NCBI GenBank assembly: GCA_004558025.1
Contig: SFEG01000003.1
Location: 62,001-126,000 of the forward strand
Direction: 5' to 3'
Length of the DNA: 64,000 nt
DNA from: Clostridiales bacterium
GTDB taxonomy: Bacteria > Bacillota > Clostridia > Oscillospirales > Oscillospiraceae
Part shown: positions 55,200 to 64,000 of the stretch, piece by piece
Layout: each line of letters begins with the position of its first letter
Numbering within the stretch: position 1 is the first letter of the stretch
Notes under the pieces: model-generated
Database searches by the model: none
Told to the model about the DNA's origin: nothing
The model's input: the letters and a program-made list of their open reading frames with translations, nothing else
Made by a program: the position numbers and the translations under genes

Positions 55200-56222
55200 T
55201 TAAAACCGTATCATCGAGCGGTCGATATCGCTTATTTTCCGCGCGCCGCACATGTACATGGTATCCTTGAGCTCGGCGCGAAGCTTTTCAATATAGCTGA
55301 CGATGCCGTCGGTTTTTCCGCCGTAGTAGCTTATCAGGAACGGGCGGCAGATCATGACCGCGTCCGCGCCGATTGCGAGCGCGCGGAAAATATCCGTGCC
55401 GCTGCGTATGCCGCCGTCGACAATGATCTTCACCCTGCCGCCGACAGCTTCGACTATCTCCGGCAGCACCTCCGCCGTCGCGGCCGCACCGCCTAAAACG
55501 CGCCCGCCGTGATTTGAAACGATTATCGCCGCAGCTCCCGCGTCGGCTGCCTTGACTGCGCCGCGCACGGTCATAACGCCCTTTATTATCACAGGCATTT
55601 TCGCGTATTCGCAAAGCTCCCTGAGCTGCTCGACGCTTTTACTGCCTGCGTCGGGGCTTACCTTTTTAAGATGCGGAAGCCCCGCTGAGTCGACAACGAG
55701 CGAGACCGCAAAGGGCATAGCCTCGTTAGCCATGTCGAGATTTTGCCTTATCGTATCCATGCTCAGGGGATTTATCACGGGGATAGCGATGCCGCCGTGC
55801 TTCTTCGAGGTCCGGCAGCCGTGGGGGAATACCCTTGCATCCAGCCCGTCGCCGAAGCTTGACGCGATGCCGCAAATTTCGGCTGCCTCTGCGCAGCATT
55901 CGTTGAAGTCGCGGATATCGTCCGTGGGATTATACTGCGCCTTCAGCGAGCCCACGGGTGCGGAGATGAGCGGCATTGAAAGCTGCCTACCGAGAAATTC
56001 GATGCTTGTGTCCACGGGCTCGTCCGGGAAAATGGTATCCATGTTAAGCTTAATGCCGCGCCAGGCCTTCCAGTTGTCGTTCGCGCCGTTGCCGGGCGAT
56101 TTTGAGCCCGGGCCGGGCATGAGATTGCCGCAGGCAAGGCCGTTGCACTCGGGGCAGACCTTGCAGTTCGGGCCTATGTTCTTCTTTGCGTTCGCGAGAA
56201 CGTCCTTGTAATCCATATCCAT
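55200..56222 (-). CDS. FMN-dependent alpha-hydroxy-acid oxidizing protein
   Basis: A 340-aa TIM barrel. Catalytic His/Arg in AAAIIVSNHGGRVLGG, FMN-phosphate site VDGGIRSGTDIFRALAIGAD, substrate-Lys region MPVIIKGVMTVRGAVKA. The N-terminal Cys-rich segment (CKVCPECNGLACGNLMPG) is typical of the anaerobe subgroup, distant from aerobic lactate oxidase. Likely oxidises a 2-hydroxy acid or acts as an isomerase-like flavoprotein. 8 bp downstream of the GH13 gene and possibly co-transcribed. Confidence 0.85.
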   Translation of the reverse strand: MDMDYKDVLANAKKNIGPNCKVCPECNGLACGNLMPGPGSKSPGNGANDNWKAWRGIKLNMDTIFPDEPVDTSIEFLGRQLSMPLISAPVGSLKAQYNPTDDIRDFNECCAEAAEICGIASSFGDGLDARVFPHGCRTSKKHGGIAIPVINPLSMDTIRQNLDMANEAMPFAVSLVVDSAGLPHLKKVSPDAGSKSVEQLRELCEYAKMPVIIKGVMTVRGAVKAADAGAAAIIVSNHGGRVLGGAAATAEVLPEIVEAVGGRVKIIVDGGIRSGTDIFRALAIGADAVMICRPFLISYYGGKTDGIVSYIEKLRAELKDTMYMCGARKISDIDRSMIRF

Positions 56223-56230
56223 ACCTCAAA

Positions 56231-58507
56231 TTATGTTAACTTATATATCTCTGCCGAGCATGGCGGGACAGTGCAGTCAATACGGTCTGCAAATCCATAG
56301 TCACGCAAATTGAAAACATTGCTCCCCCGATTGATAACGCAGAGAATGCGGTCATTTTCGGCCTCGCGCAGTATCATCAGCACGTCGGGTGTTGGAGCGT
56401 AGAATTTTGTGCTGCCGGATTTAAGAGCCTCGCTTGAATTTCGGATTCTGCCGAGCCCCACATAAAAATTATGTAAACCTGAGCCCGAAGGCTCGAACGG
56501 TGCGCGATTGAAGGGATCGCCCGCGCCGTCGAGACATTCCTCGTCGCCGTAGTAAAGGCAGGGAACGCCCGGAGTGCAGTACTGTATCGCCGCGCACAGC
56601 TTCTGAAGCCTGTCGGCCTTTGCCGACTGCTCCGGCGTGAGCCTGAACGCCGCCTGAGAAGCGCGGTCGAGCGACTTTAGCACGCAGTCCGCGCCGAGCG
56701 CAGAATGCAGACGTTCAACATCGTGCGAGGACAGAAGATTCATGAGTGCCATGTACATTGGCATGGGGTAATTATGCTGCTGAGAGAGAAGAAAATCTCG
56801 CAGAGCGAAGGCGCCCGTTTCGCCTCGTGCAAAGCTGATAACAGCATTGCGGAAGGGGTAGTTCATCACGCTGTCGAGCGAATAGCCCAGAGCATAATTG
56901 CGCCGATGGCCGTAGCTTATCTTGACAACGGCGTCCTCCCAGACCTCGCCGATGATGGCACAGTCGGGCTTTTCGGCCTTTGCCGAGTCTCTTATCAGCG
57001 CAAGCACATCGTCCGGAAGCTCATCGGCGACGTCGAGCCGCCAGCCGCTCGCTCCGCGCCGCAGCCAAAGCTTCACGATGCTGTCATCGGAGCGTATGAT
57101 ATAGTCCTGCCAGCTTTTATCCTCCTCGTTCACCTCGGGGAGATCCTTAAAGCCCCACCAGCAGCGGTAATCGTCGGGATACGAGCGGAAATCAAACCAG
57201 CCGAAGTATTTCGACTGCCTGCTCGCGTGTGCACCGACTCCGCCGTAGCTGCCGAAGCGGTCAAAATAAACACTGTCGGCTCCCGTGTGTGAGAAAACGC
57301 CGTCGTTTATAATGCCGATGCCGAGCTTATCCGCCTCGACACATAGGTTTACATAATCTGAAACGCCGCCGAGTATCGGGTCGACGTTTTCATAGCTGGA
57401 GGTATCGTAGCGGTGATTCGACCGCGCCTCGACGATGGGATTTAAGTACAGAGTGCCGATACCGAGCTCCTTGAGATACGGAAGACGTGCCGTTATGCCC
57501 TTGAGCGTTCCGCCGTAAAAATCGTCGGGGGCGTAGTCCTTTTCGCCCTCACGCGGCTGCCACTTGACGGGCTCGGATATGCTGCCGTGCATCTCCGGTG
57601 TCTGACCGAGGCGGCGGTGATATTCAATACCGGCCGCGGCCGTGCCATCGTTGGAGAAGCCGAAGCGGTCAGGGAAAACCTGATACATGATGCTGCGGCG
57701 GAATTTTTCGGGCGTTTTGAAGCCGCGCTTGTACACTGTTAAGCGGAAGCCCTCGGCCTCGCCGCCGCAGAGGCGTGAGCTGTGCCCGTCCCCGGCGGGG
57801 CACAGGAAGCTGTCGCCGATTTTAAACTTATAAAACAGCGCGGCAGGGGAGGGCGCTGCAAAGCGCACGGAGAAGGTGTTTCCCGCGCGCTGCATGCTAA
57901 GCTCCTCGGAGAAGCCGTCGCCGTAGATGCAGAGCGCGGCAGACTCGACTCCGCCGAAGCTCACAACGGAGAGCGTGATCTCCGTTCCCTCCTCGACAGC
58001 GCCGGTCGGCGTGCGAAACGCGCTGTCATATGCGTCATGCCAGGCAAGTCCGCGCGATTTGAGTTCGTCGCGCAGGAGCTTATCGAGAAACGCCGTCCTC
58101 GGCTGAAACGCCGTGAGCCATTCGCGCTCGGGCTGCGCGGCAAGGGATGCGCCGAACGAGCGCACGACGGCACTCACCGCGTCGTCTATGCCGAGCCCTA
58201 TATCGTCCATCAGCGTGCGGAAAAGTTCCGCCGGTATGAGCTCCGAGCGATCCTCGGGCAGAAACTCGAAAATCTTCTCCGCCGGGTAGCCGCAGTGAGT
58301 GCAATTATCAATTGCGTTTCCGACAGCCGCCGCGGATATGAGATATATCCGCTCTTGCTCTGTTGCATTGCCGAGCGGCATCCAATGTCCGCGCTCAAAT
58401 GCAACGTCAAAACTCTTTTTTTCGTAATATTCAATGAACAGCCGCCCGGCGCGCCAGCGCTCGTCGTAGCCGCCGTAGGTGCAGACCTTTCTTATCAGAG
58501 CATCCAT
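56231..58507 (-). CDS. GH13 alpha-glycosidase (neopullulanase/cyclomaltodextrinase type)
   Basis: 758 aa. N-terminal helical and beta-sandwich domains (about 1-270), then the GH13 barrel: YQVFPDRFGFSNDG, the nucleophile Asp in GWRLDVADELP, the acid Glu in CAIIGEVWEDA, and LLSSHDVERL. Acts on alpha-1,4/1,6 glucans. ATG 58507 overlaps the 3' end of glgA by 13 bp, so it is coupled to glycogen synthesis and probably trims or degrades glycogen. No signal peptide, hence cytosolic. Confidence 0.88.
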   Translation of the reverse strand: MDALIRKVCTYGGYDERWRAGRLFIEYYEKKSFDVAFERGHWMPLGNATEQERIYLISAAAVGNAIDNCTHCGYPAEKIFEFLPEDRSELIPAELFRTLMDDIGLGIDDAVSAVVRSFGASLAAQPEREWLTAFQPRTAFLDKLLRDELKSRGLAWHDAYDSAFRTPTGAVEEGTEITLSVVSFGGVESAALCIYGDGFSEELSMQRAGNTFSVRFAAPSPAALFYKFKIGDSFLCPAGDGHSSRLCGGEAEGFRLTVYKRGFKTPEKFRRSIMYQVFPDRFGFSNDGTAAAGIEYHRRLGQTPEMHGSISEPVKWQPREGEKDYAPDDFYGGTLKGITARLPYLKELGIGTLYLNPIVEARSNHRYDTSSYENVDPILGGVSDYVNLCVEADKLGIGIINDGVFSHTGADSVYFDRFGSYGGVGAHASRQSKYFGWFDFRSYPDDYRCWWGFKDLPEVNEEDKSWQDYIIRSDDSIVKLWLRRGASGWRLDVADELPDDVLALIRDSAKAEKPDCAIIGEVWEDAVVKISYGHRRNYALGYSLDSVMNYPFRNAVISFARGETGAFALRDFLLSQQHNYPMPMYMALMNLLSSHDVERLHSALGADCVLKSLDRASQAAFRLTPEQSAKADRLQKLCAAIQYCTPGVPCLYYGDEECLDGAGDPFNRAPFEPSGSGLHNFYVGLGRIRNSSEALKSGSTKFYAPTPDVLMILREAENDRILCVINRGSNVFNLRDYGFADRIDCTVPPCSAEIYKLT

Positions 58508-59973
58508 AGATAAAGCATTGCGTATTCTTCCGAGGAACGGTCGAAGCTGAAGTCGGCCTCCATGGCCTGACGGATGAGCGACTGCATGACCTCGGGCTTG
58601 CGGTAGCATTCGAGCGCGAGCAGCACCACGTCCTTCATCTCGTGCGCGTTAAAATCGGCAAAGGAGAAGCCCGTGCCCTCGCCGGTATAGCGATTATAGG
58701 GCTTTACCGAATCCTTGAGGCCGCCCGTTTCTCGCACGATGGGCAGCGTGCCGTAGCGCATGGCGATCATCTGCGAAAGGCCGCAGGGCTCAAAGCGCGA
58801 GGGCATTAGCAGAAAATCCGCTCCGGCGTACACACGGTGTGATAACTCTTCGTTATATCCGATGAACGCGCACAGCCTGCCCTTATAGCGAGCCTCGGCC
58901 TCACGCATGAAGCCCTCGTATTCCTTATCGCCGCTGCCGAGCATGAAAAACTGCATGTCGTTATATTGCATGAGCTCATCGAGCATACGCTCGACAAGGT
59001 CAAAGCCTTTCTGCTCGGTCATGCGCGTGACCATTGCGAATATGGGTGCCTCCTCGCGCTGCTCAAGGCCGAAATCGCGCTGAAGCGCAAGTTTACATAA
59101 TTTTTTGCCGCTCAATCTGCCCTTGTGGTATCTTGCGGGCAGGGCGGGATCGGTGTAGGGATTGAATACCTTGGTGTCGATGCCGTTTATGATGCCGGAA
59201 AGCTCATTTGAGCGCGCCGAGAGTATGCCCTCGAGCCGCTCGCCGAAATAGGCGGTCTTGATCTCCTGCGCATAGCTGGGGCTTACGGTGTTTATTCTGT
59301 CGGCAAACACGCAGCCGGCCTTGAGAAAGCTTGCGCAGCCGTTGAGCTCTATAAATTCCGGCGTGTAGTATTTATCCTCGACGCCGAGCAGATCCTGAAC
59401 ATAGTCAAAGCCGAATTTGCCCTGATACGCGATGTTGTGTATCGTCAGCAGCCAGCGCAGCGAGCTCTGCATCGCGCCGCCGTACTGCGTCTTTGCGAGC
59501 ATCGGGAGCATGGCCGTGTGCCAGTCGTTGCAGTGGACAATCTCGGGCGTGAAGCCGAGGTTCGGTATCGCATCGAGCACTGCGCGCGTAAAGAATGCGT
59601 ACTGCTCGCCCTCGGCCTGGCCGCCGCGGTAAATTTTATCGCCGAAGTAAAATTCGCTGTCGACAAGATAAATGCACACATCGTCGAGCACGAGCCTTTC
59701 TATGCCGCAGTACTGCGTGCGCCAACCGAGGTTTACATAAAAATCAAACATGTGCTCGACTCGGTCTGAGTATTTATCCTTTATGCAGCGGTGATAGGGC
59801 GTAATGACCCTCGCGTCAAAGCCAAGCTTTTTAAGCGCCTTTGGCAGAGTTCCGACGACGTCGGCAAGGCCGCCTGTTTTGGAAAGCGGAGCGCACTCGG
59901 CCGCGGCGAGAAGAATATTCGGCAGCTCCCTGCGGCCCTTTTCATTTAGAATGCTTCTGAACTGCTTTTTCAT
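58495..59973 (-). CDS. glgA: glycogen synthase
   Basis: 492-aa GT5 enzyme adding glucose from ADP-glucose to glycogen. ADP-glucose motif LSKTGGLADVVGTLPKALKK, YSNDWHTAMLP-type segment HCNDWHTAMLPMLAKTQYGG, and the C-terminal MPSRFEPCGLSQMIAMRYGT. Start at ATG 59973 (MKKQF...), inside the end of glgB, a 32-bp overlap; longer frames upstream are shadows of glgB. Confidence 0.94.
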   Translation of the reverse strand: MKKQFRSILNEKGRRELPNILLAAAECAPLSKTGGLADVVGTLPKALKKLGFDARVITPYHRCIKDKYSDRVEHMFDFYVNLGWRTQYCGIERLVLDDVCIYLVDSEFYFGDKIYRGGQAEGEQYAFFTRAVLDAIPNLGFTPEIVHCNDWHTAMLPMLAKTQYGGAMQSSLRWLLTIHNIAYQGKFGFDYVQDLLGVEDKYYTPEFIELNGCASFLKAGCVFADRINTVSPSYAQEIKTAYFGERLEGILSARSNELSGIINGIDTKVFNPYTDPALPARYHKGRLSGKKLCKLALQRDFGLEQREEAPIFAMVTRMTEQKGFDLVERMLDELMQYNDMQFFMLGSGDKEYEGFMREAEARYKGRLCAFIGYNEELSHRVYAGADFLLMPSRFEPCGLSQMIAMRYGTLPIVRETGGLKDSVKPYNRYTGEGTGFSFADFNAHEMKDVVLLALECYRKPEVMQSLIRQAMEADFSFDRSSEEYAMLYLWML

Positions 59974-61879
59974 TTTTATCAGCCATCCTTTCCGGAATGT
60001 ATTCAAAATAAACGGTCGAAAGCGGCGGAAGATCGATAACCGTGCTGTAGGGCAGGTCGTCAAAGCCGATGTCGCGGCTGTGTATGATTTTTGAATTATG
60101 TAAACCATCTCCGCCGAATTTCACATCGTCGCTCGATAAAACCTCGCGGAGGGTGCCCGGCTGAGGCAAGCCTATTACAAAGCCGCGGTGCTCATTGGGG
60201 ATGAAGTTGCAGGCGCAGACAAGATAACTTTCGCTCTCCGGCTTTGCCGAGCGCAGAAAGGCGATCGAGCTGAGTGCGCTGTCGTTTACGTTCAGCCACT
60301 TAAAGCCGACCCAGGATTTATCGACCTCGTACAGCGCGGGGCATGCGCGGTAGAGCTTATTGAGCGCGGCGTAGTATTCGCGCAGCTTCTCGTGCATCGG
60401 ATAGTCCAGCAGCAGCCAGTCGAGCTCCTGCCGGTAGTTCCATTCGATGAACTGCCCGAACTCCGAGCCCATGAAGCACAGCTTTTTGCCGGGGTGGGCG
60501 AATTGATAGCCGTACAGCGCGCGCAGAGTCGCAAATTTCTGCTCGTAGCTGCCGAACATTTTGTCCAGCATTGATTTTTTGCCGTGCACGACCTCGTCGT
60601 GCGAATAGGCGAGGATGAAGTTTTCCGAAAACGCGTACATCATGGAAAACGTCAGCTTATTGTGATTGCCCTTGCGGAACAGGGGATCGGTCGAAAAATA
60701 GTCGAGCGTATCGTGCATATAGCCCATATCCCACTTGAAGCTGAAGCCGAGCCCGCCGACCGAGGGCGGCATCGTGACCATGGGGTAGGCCGTCGATTCC
60801 TCGGCTATGGTGACCGCTCCCGGAAAGCTCGACAGAACGGCGGTGTTGAGCTTTTTAAGAAAGCTCACCGCACCGAGATTTATATTGCCGCCGTCGCGGT
60901 TTTTTGTGTATTCGCCCTCCTTGCGGCCGTAATTCAAATACAGCATCGAGGAGACCGCGTCGACGCGGATACCGTCGATGTGGTATTTTTCAAAGAAGAA
61001 GCAGGCCGAGGATATGAGAAACGACTGCACCTCCGGCATGTCGTAGTCGAATATAAGCGTGCCCCACTCGGGGTGCGAGGCCATGCGCTCCTCCTTGCAT
61101 TCGAAAAGGCGCGTGCCGTCAAACTCTGCAAGGCCGTGTTCGTCGCGCGGGAAATGTGCGGGCACCCAGTCCATGACAACGCCGATGCCGGCATTATGCA
61201 GTGTATCTATAAATTCGGCAAACTCGTCCGGCGTTCCGTAGCGGCTCGTCGGCGCAAAGTAGCCCGTCACCTGATAGCCCCACGAGCCGGGGTAGGGGTA
61301 CTCGGTAAGCGGCATGAGCTCAATGTGCGTATAGCCCATATCTGTGCAGTATTTTGCAAGCTCCGGCGCGATGGAGGCGTAATTCACGCCGTCCTCCGGC
61401 GTTTTCCACGAGCCGAGGTGCATTTCGTATATCGACATGGGGCTTTCGAAGCAGTTTCGTTCCGCGCGGCGCTGCATGAAGCCTTCGTCGCGCCAGACGT
61501 GCGAGCCAGTCCACACCATGGACGCGGTATTCACGCCCGACTGCGACCACTGTGCGAAGGGGTCGGACTTCCACACGGTCTTGCCCGCGGCCGTCGTCAC
61601 GCAGTATTTATAAAGATTGCCGTTACCGAGACCCGCGACAAAGCAGTACCAGATACCGCCGCGCTTTTCCATCGGCGTGTGCACAGGATCCCAGCCGTTA
61701 AAATCGCCGACGAGCGACACGCTTTTTGCGTTCGGAGCCCAAACGGCGAAGCGGTGCATTTTCGCATCCTCGATATACCGGCAGCCGAGCAGCAGCCAGG
61801 CCTTTTGGGCGCAGCCGGTGTTAAAAAGGAAAACATCGTCCACCGGAACGTATTTATCTATAAGCTCGGAATAGTTCAT
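59942..61879 (-). CDS. glgB: 1,4-alpha-glucan branching enzyme
   Basis: A 645-aa GH13_9 protein. CBM48 (RFAVWAPNAKSVSLVGDFNG), barrel motifs YTHIELMPLTEYPYPGSWGY, GIRVDAVSSMLYLNYGRKEG (nucleophile Asp) and VTIAEESTAYPMV (acid Glu). Makes alpha-1,6 branches in glycogen. ATG 61879 preceded by GGAG is preferred over 61909. First gene of glgB-glgA-GH13. Confidence 0.94.
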   Translation of the reverse strand: MNYSELIDKYVPVDDVFLFNTGCAQKAWLLLGCRYIEDAKMHRFAVWAPNAKSVSLVGDFNGWDPVHTPMEKRGGIWYCFVAGLGNGNLYKYCVTTAAGKTVWKSDPFAQWSQSGVNTASMVWTGSHVWRDEGFMQRRAERNCFESPMSIYEMHLGSWKTPEDGVNYASIAPELAKYCTDMGYTHIELMPLTEYPYPGSWGYQVTGYFAPTSRYGTPDEFAEFIDTLHNAGIGVVMDWVPAHFPRDEHGLAEFDGTRLFECKEERMASHPEWGTLIFDYDMPEVQSFLISSACFFFEKYHIDGIRVDAVSSMLYLNYGRKEGEYTKNRDGGNINLGAVSFLKKLNTAVLSSFPGAVTIAEESTAYPMVTMPPSVGGLGFSFKWDMGYMHDTLDYFSTDPLFRKGNHNKLTFSMMYAFSENFILAYSHDEVVHGKKSMLDKMFGSYEQKFATLRALYGYQFAHPGKKLCFMGSEFGQFIEWNYRQELDWLLLDYPMHEKLREYYAALNKLYRACPALYEVDKSWVGFKWLNVNDSALSSIAFLRSAKPESESYLVCACNFIPNEHRGFVIGLPQPGTLREVLSSDDVKFGGDGLHNSKIIHSRDIGFDDLPYSTVIDLPPLSTVYFEYIPERMADKNEKAVQKHSK

Positions 61880-62013
61880 ATCAGCACTCCGCACATAATA
61901 ATTATTCAACTTACATTATAAAGCACCTCGCTGCAAATGCCAATAAGTTTTTTGCTTGCATCGCGCGCGGAAACATAATAAAATGTAAGAAAAATAAACG
62001 CAGGAGGTGCGCT

Positions 62014-62382
62014 ATGTTTTCCTTTAACCACTTTAACTTCAATGTGTTCGACCTTGAGCGCAGTCTTAAGTTCTACGATGAGGCGCTCGGCCTCAAGCCC
62101 GTGCGCGAAAAAAACGCCGCCGACGGCAGCTATAAGCTCGTTTTTCTCGGCGACGGTGTGACGGATTTTACCCTTGAGCTGACATGGCTGCGTGACCGTG
62201 ATACGCCATACGATCTCGGCGAGCAGGAGTTCCACCTCGCATTTGTCGCCGACGATATGGAAAAAGCCCACGAAAAGCACGCCCGGCTCGGCTGCATATG
62301 CTTTGAAAACCCGAAAATGGGCATCTACTTCCTCGAAGACCCCGACGGCTACTGGATAGAGATAATCCCGCCGAGAAAGTAA
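62014..62382 (+). CDS. VOC-family (glyoxalase-like) protein
   Basis: 122 aa. Paired beta-alpha-beta-beta-beta units: FNFNVFDLERSLKFYDEALG and HLAFVADDMEKAHEKHARLG, ending in GIYFLEDPDGYWIEIIPP with the Glu ligand. Lactoylglutathione-lyase-like. AGGAGGTG precedes the ATG. Immediately upstream of the broken lysA. Confidence 0.88.
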   Translation: MFSFNHFNFNVFDLERSLKFYDEALGLKPVREKNAADGSYKLVFLGDGVTDFTLELTWLRDRDTPYDLGEQEFHLAFVADDMEKAHEKHARLGCICFENPKMGIYFLEDPDGYWIEIIPPRK

Positions 62383-62401
62383 AGGACTGATATACTACAA
62401 T

Positions 62402-63309
62402 ATGAGTACGATATGCGATAACATAAGCCGCGGCGAGGACGGTGTGCTCCGATTTGACGGACAGGATACGCAGGTGCTTGCCAAAAGGTACGGAACTCCC
62501 CTGTATCTCGTGGATGAGGACAGATTGCGCCATAATTGCAGAGTATACTGCCGTGCGTTCAAAAAATATTTCGGAGACAATGCAAAGGCGCTTTACGCGA
62601 GCAAGGCAAACTCCTTTAAGCGCATTTACGAGATAATGCGCGAGGAAAACATGGATATAGACGTCGTTTCAAGCGGTGAGATATATACGGCCGCCGCTGC
62701 CGGATACCCGATGGAAAACGCATTTCCACGGCAATAACAAGACAGACGCCGACATACGCTTTGCCATGGACAAGGGCGTGGGCTGCTTTGTTGTTGACAA
62801 TGAAGAAGAGCTCAAGGCAGTAGACAAGGAAGCGGCAAGCCGCGGAATAACGCAGAAGATCATGCTTCGCCTGACTCCCGGCATAGACCCGCACACCTAT
62901 GAGGCGATATCCACGGGCAAGGTCGACTCAATGTTCGGAGTTGCCATAGAAACGGGGCAGGCCGAGACCTTTACGGCCTCGGCGTTGGGTATGAAACATA
63001 TAGAGCTAAGGGGCTTTCACTGCCACGTCGGTTCTCAGGTCTTCGCCGAGAACGTTTTTGAAAGAGCGGCGGTGATAATGCTCCGATTCATAGCGCACAT
63101 TAAAGATGAGTACGGCTATCAGGCACAGGAGCTCGACCTAGGCGGCGGCTACGGAGTGAGAGCTGTACTGCGCACAGTATACATGCCTTGCGGCAAAGCA
63201 GACGGGAAACACCGAAATGATGCACTGCTCGCTCGTCGGACGCTGCTGCGAAAGCTATATCGCCGTGCGCCGCGAGAGCCTTGAGGATATCTGCCTCAAC
63301 GACCTGTGA
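62402..63309 (+). pseudogene. lysA: diaminopimelate decarboxylase, frameshifted and internally deleted
   Basis: The PLP-barrel N-terminus is clear (LAKRYGTPLYLVDEDRLRHN; LYASKANSFKRIYEIM with the Schiff-base Lys). In the T-run at 62723-62725 the frame breaks: FFHGNNKTDADIRFAMDKG continues in another frame. At about 63154-63164 GGGYGV jumps to ELYCAQYTCLAAKQ, losing about 100 residues with the PLP-phosphate site. At about 63250-63258 SLVGRCCES jumps to YIAVRRESLEDICLNDL, the true C-terminus, losing about 50 more. The gene ends at 63309, overlapping the convergent SSB-like gene. Cannot make active enzyme. Confidence 0.88.
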
Positions 63310-63910
63310 GCTCCTCGATCTCCGTTACCGAGACCTCGAAGGCTGTTTTTTCGACGGGCTCTCCGCCGATGAGCTTTATGTAGCTGCGGCTCTGTATGCG
63401 CCCTTCGAGAGAGACCGTCGTGCCCGTATCCCAGTAAGAAGCCTCGCGCGCTTTGAGCCCCCATGTTATGCACGGCAGATAGTCAGAGCGGCCGTATTTG
63501 CGGTTGACGGCCAGCATCAGGTCGCAGATATCCCGCCCCATCGGCGTTACGCGCAGATTAGGCGGCTTGCACAGCGTGCCGGTCAGACGGATGAGATTCA
63601 CGTCATCGCTGCCGCAGGGGCAGAGCTCCTTTGCAAAGACCGTTATGACGAGCTTTGCGCCCTCGCCGCTTTTGTTGTTGAACGATCTCAGCTCGCCAGT
63701 CACGCAGAGCTTTTCAATGTCCGAGGCCTCGACGGCGCTCAGAAGCTCTGTGCGCGCTATTATGTTTATCGTGTCCGTAGCGCCGGACAGCCGCGCGACC
63801 TCAAGCGGGAAGGTATAGAAGCTCTCGCCTCGTGAGGCGTGCGAGAAGACCGGGGGCGCGGTCATCGCGCCTATAAGCTGGGCAAAATTCGTGCTTGTGT
63901 TTTCATCCAT
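63296..63910 (-). CDS. SSB-like protein with two OB folds
   Basis: A 204-aa single-stranded-DNA-binding-type protein. The first OB-fold-like half is AQLIGAMTAPPVFSHASRGE, then FYTFPLEVARLSGATDTINI. The second half is VNLIRLTGTLCKPPNLRVTP, then RDICDLMLAVNRKYGRSDYL and TVSLEGRIQSRSYIK. It lacks the acidic SSB C-terminal tail (ends EELTGR), so it is not the housekeeping SSB and may be specialised (sporulation, competence or repair). Its 3' end overlaps the lysA remnant by 14 bp. Confidence 0.8.
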   Translation of the reverse strand: MDENTSTNFAQLIGAMTAPPVFSHASRGESFYTFPLEVARLSGATDTINIIARTELLSAVEASDIEKLCVTGELRSFNNKSGEGAKLVITVFAKELCPCGSDDVNLIRLTGTLCKPPNLRVTPMGRDICDLMLAVNRKYGRSDYLPCITWGLKAREASYWDTGTTVSLEGRIQSRSYIKLIGGEPVEKTAFEVSVTEIEELTGR

Positions 63911-64000
63911 ATATTCAATCCTGTCCTTGTCAATGGTTTTTGTTAGAGTATATTAGGGATAAACGCTTGAATATGCCGGCGGAATGAAATATAATGGTAT

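Overview
The window looks like a chromosomal segment of a spore-forming, Gram-positive member of the Clostridia, most likely Oscillospiraceae/Ruminococcaceae. The reasons are moderately high GC, an AbrB/GAF-type SpoVT, HrcA-type CIRCE operators, an LTA-synthase-like sulfatase, lipobox lipoproteins, S-layer-homology (SLH) proteins, a YerC regulator and clostridial-style Shine-Dalgarno starts. Housekeeping genes are intact and dense. I see no phage, CRISPR array or complete insertion sequence.

Layout. 1-2.0 kb: rpsB-tsf. 2.0-3.3 kb: a low-density patch with a shrunken lipoprotein, a 45-aa ORF, an orphan YukD/EsaB-like protein and hairpins. 3.4-14 kb: spoVT, an unusual PEP-synthase-like fusion, a response regulator-histidine kinase-HtrA operon, CstA with a partner gene, and an RNA methyltransferase. 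14-18 kb: CIRCE-groES-groEL, then a LysR divergon. The LysR divergon has a 17-bp palindromic operator, a putative small RNA, a 195-nt rod-like inverted repeat, and a second copy of the operator in front of a 62-aa membrane protein. 18-24.7 kb: a truncated ECF sigma and its partner, nadE, a sulfatase and glyS. 25-32 kb: an aminotransferase, an orphan His-less kinase, gapA, an LRR/SLH protein, a TSUP exporter with an MBL hydrolase, and YoaK. 32-35 kb: the collapsed remains of a corrinoid-dependent methyltransferase operon plus a TetR regulator. 35-38 kb: a Crp/Fnr regulator, a 2[4Fe-4S] ferredoxin and oleate hydratase. 38-42 kb: a shortened methyltransferase behind a perfect 50-bp palindrome, an amino-acid-dehydrogenase-like enzyme, three tRNAs (one with a mismatched acceptor stem), Hsp33, an SAM methyltransferase and YerC. 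42-52 kb: NfeD-SPFH, hexokinase-ZnuACB, an amino-acid ABC transporter with ArgR-like half sites, and an M20 amidohydrolase. 52-55 kb: a second CIRCE with Hsp20, and an SLH-anchored zincin. 55-64 kb: an FMN oxidoreductase, a glgB-glgA-GH13 glycogen operon, a VOC protein, a broken lysA and a two-OB-fold SSB-like protein.

The most striking pattern is that non-essential genes repeatedly keep both termini but lose their middle, while essential genes stay full length. Affected genes are the lipoprotein, sigma/partner, RACo-homocysteine methyltransferase, DUF2284, UroD-corrinoid, LCMT and lysA, and tRNA-Val looks chimeric. Several junctions fall where the two parent sequences would share a few bases, which suggests microhomology-mediated deletion, or possibly an assembly artefact. 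The second notable item is the LysR divergon with its duplicated, identically spaced operator, its candidate sRNA and its long structured element.
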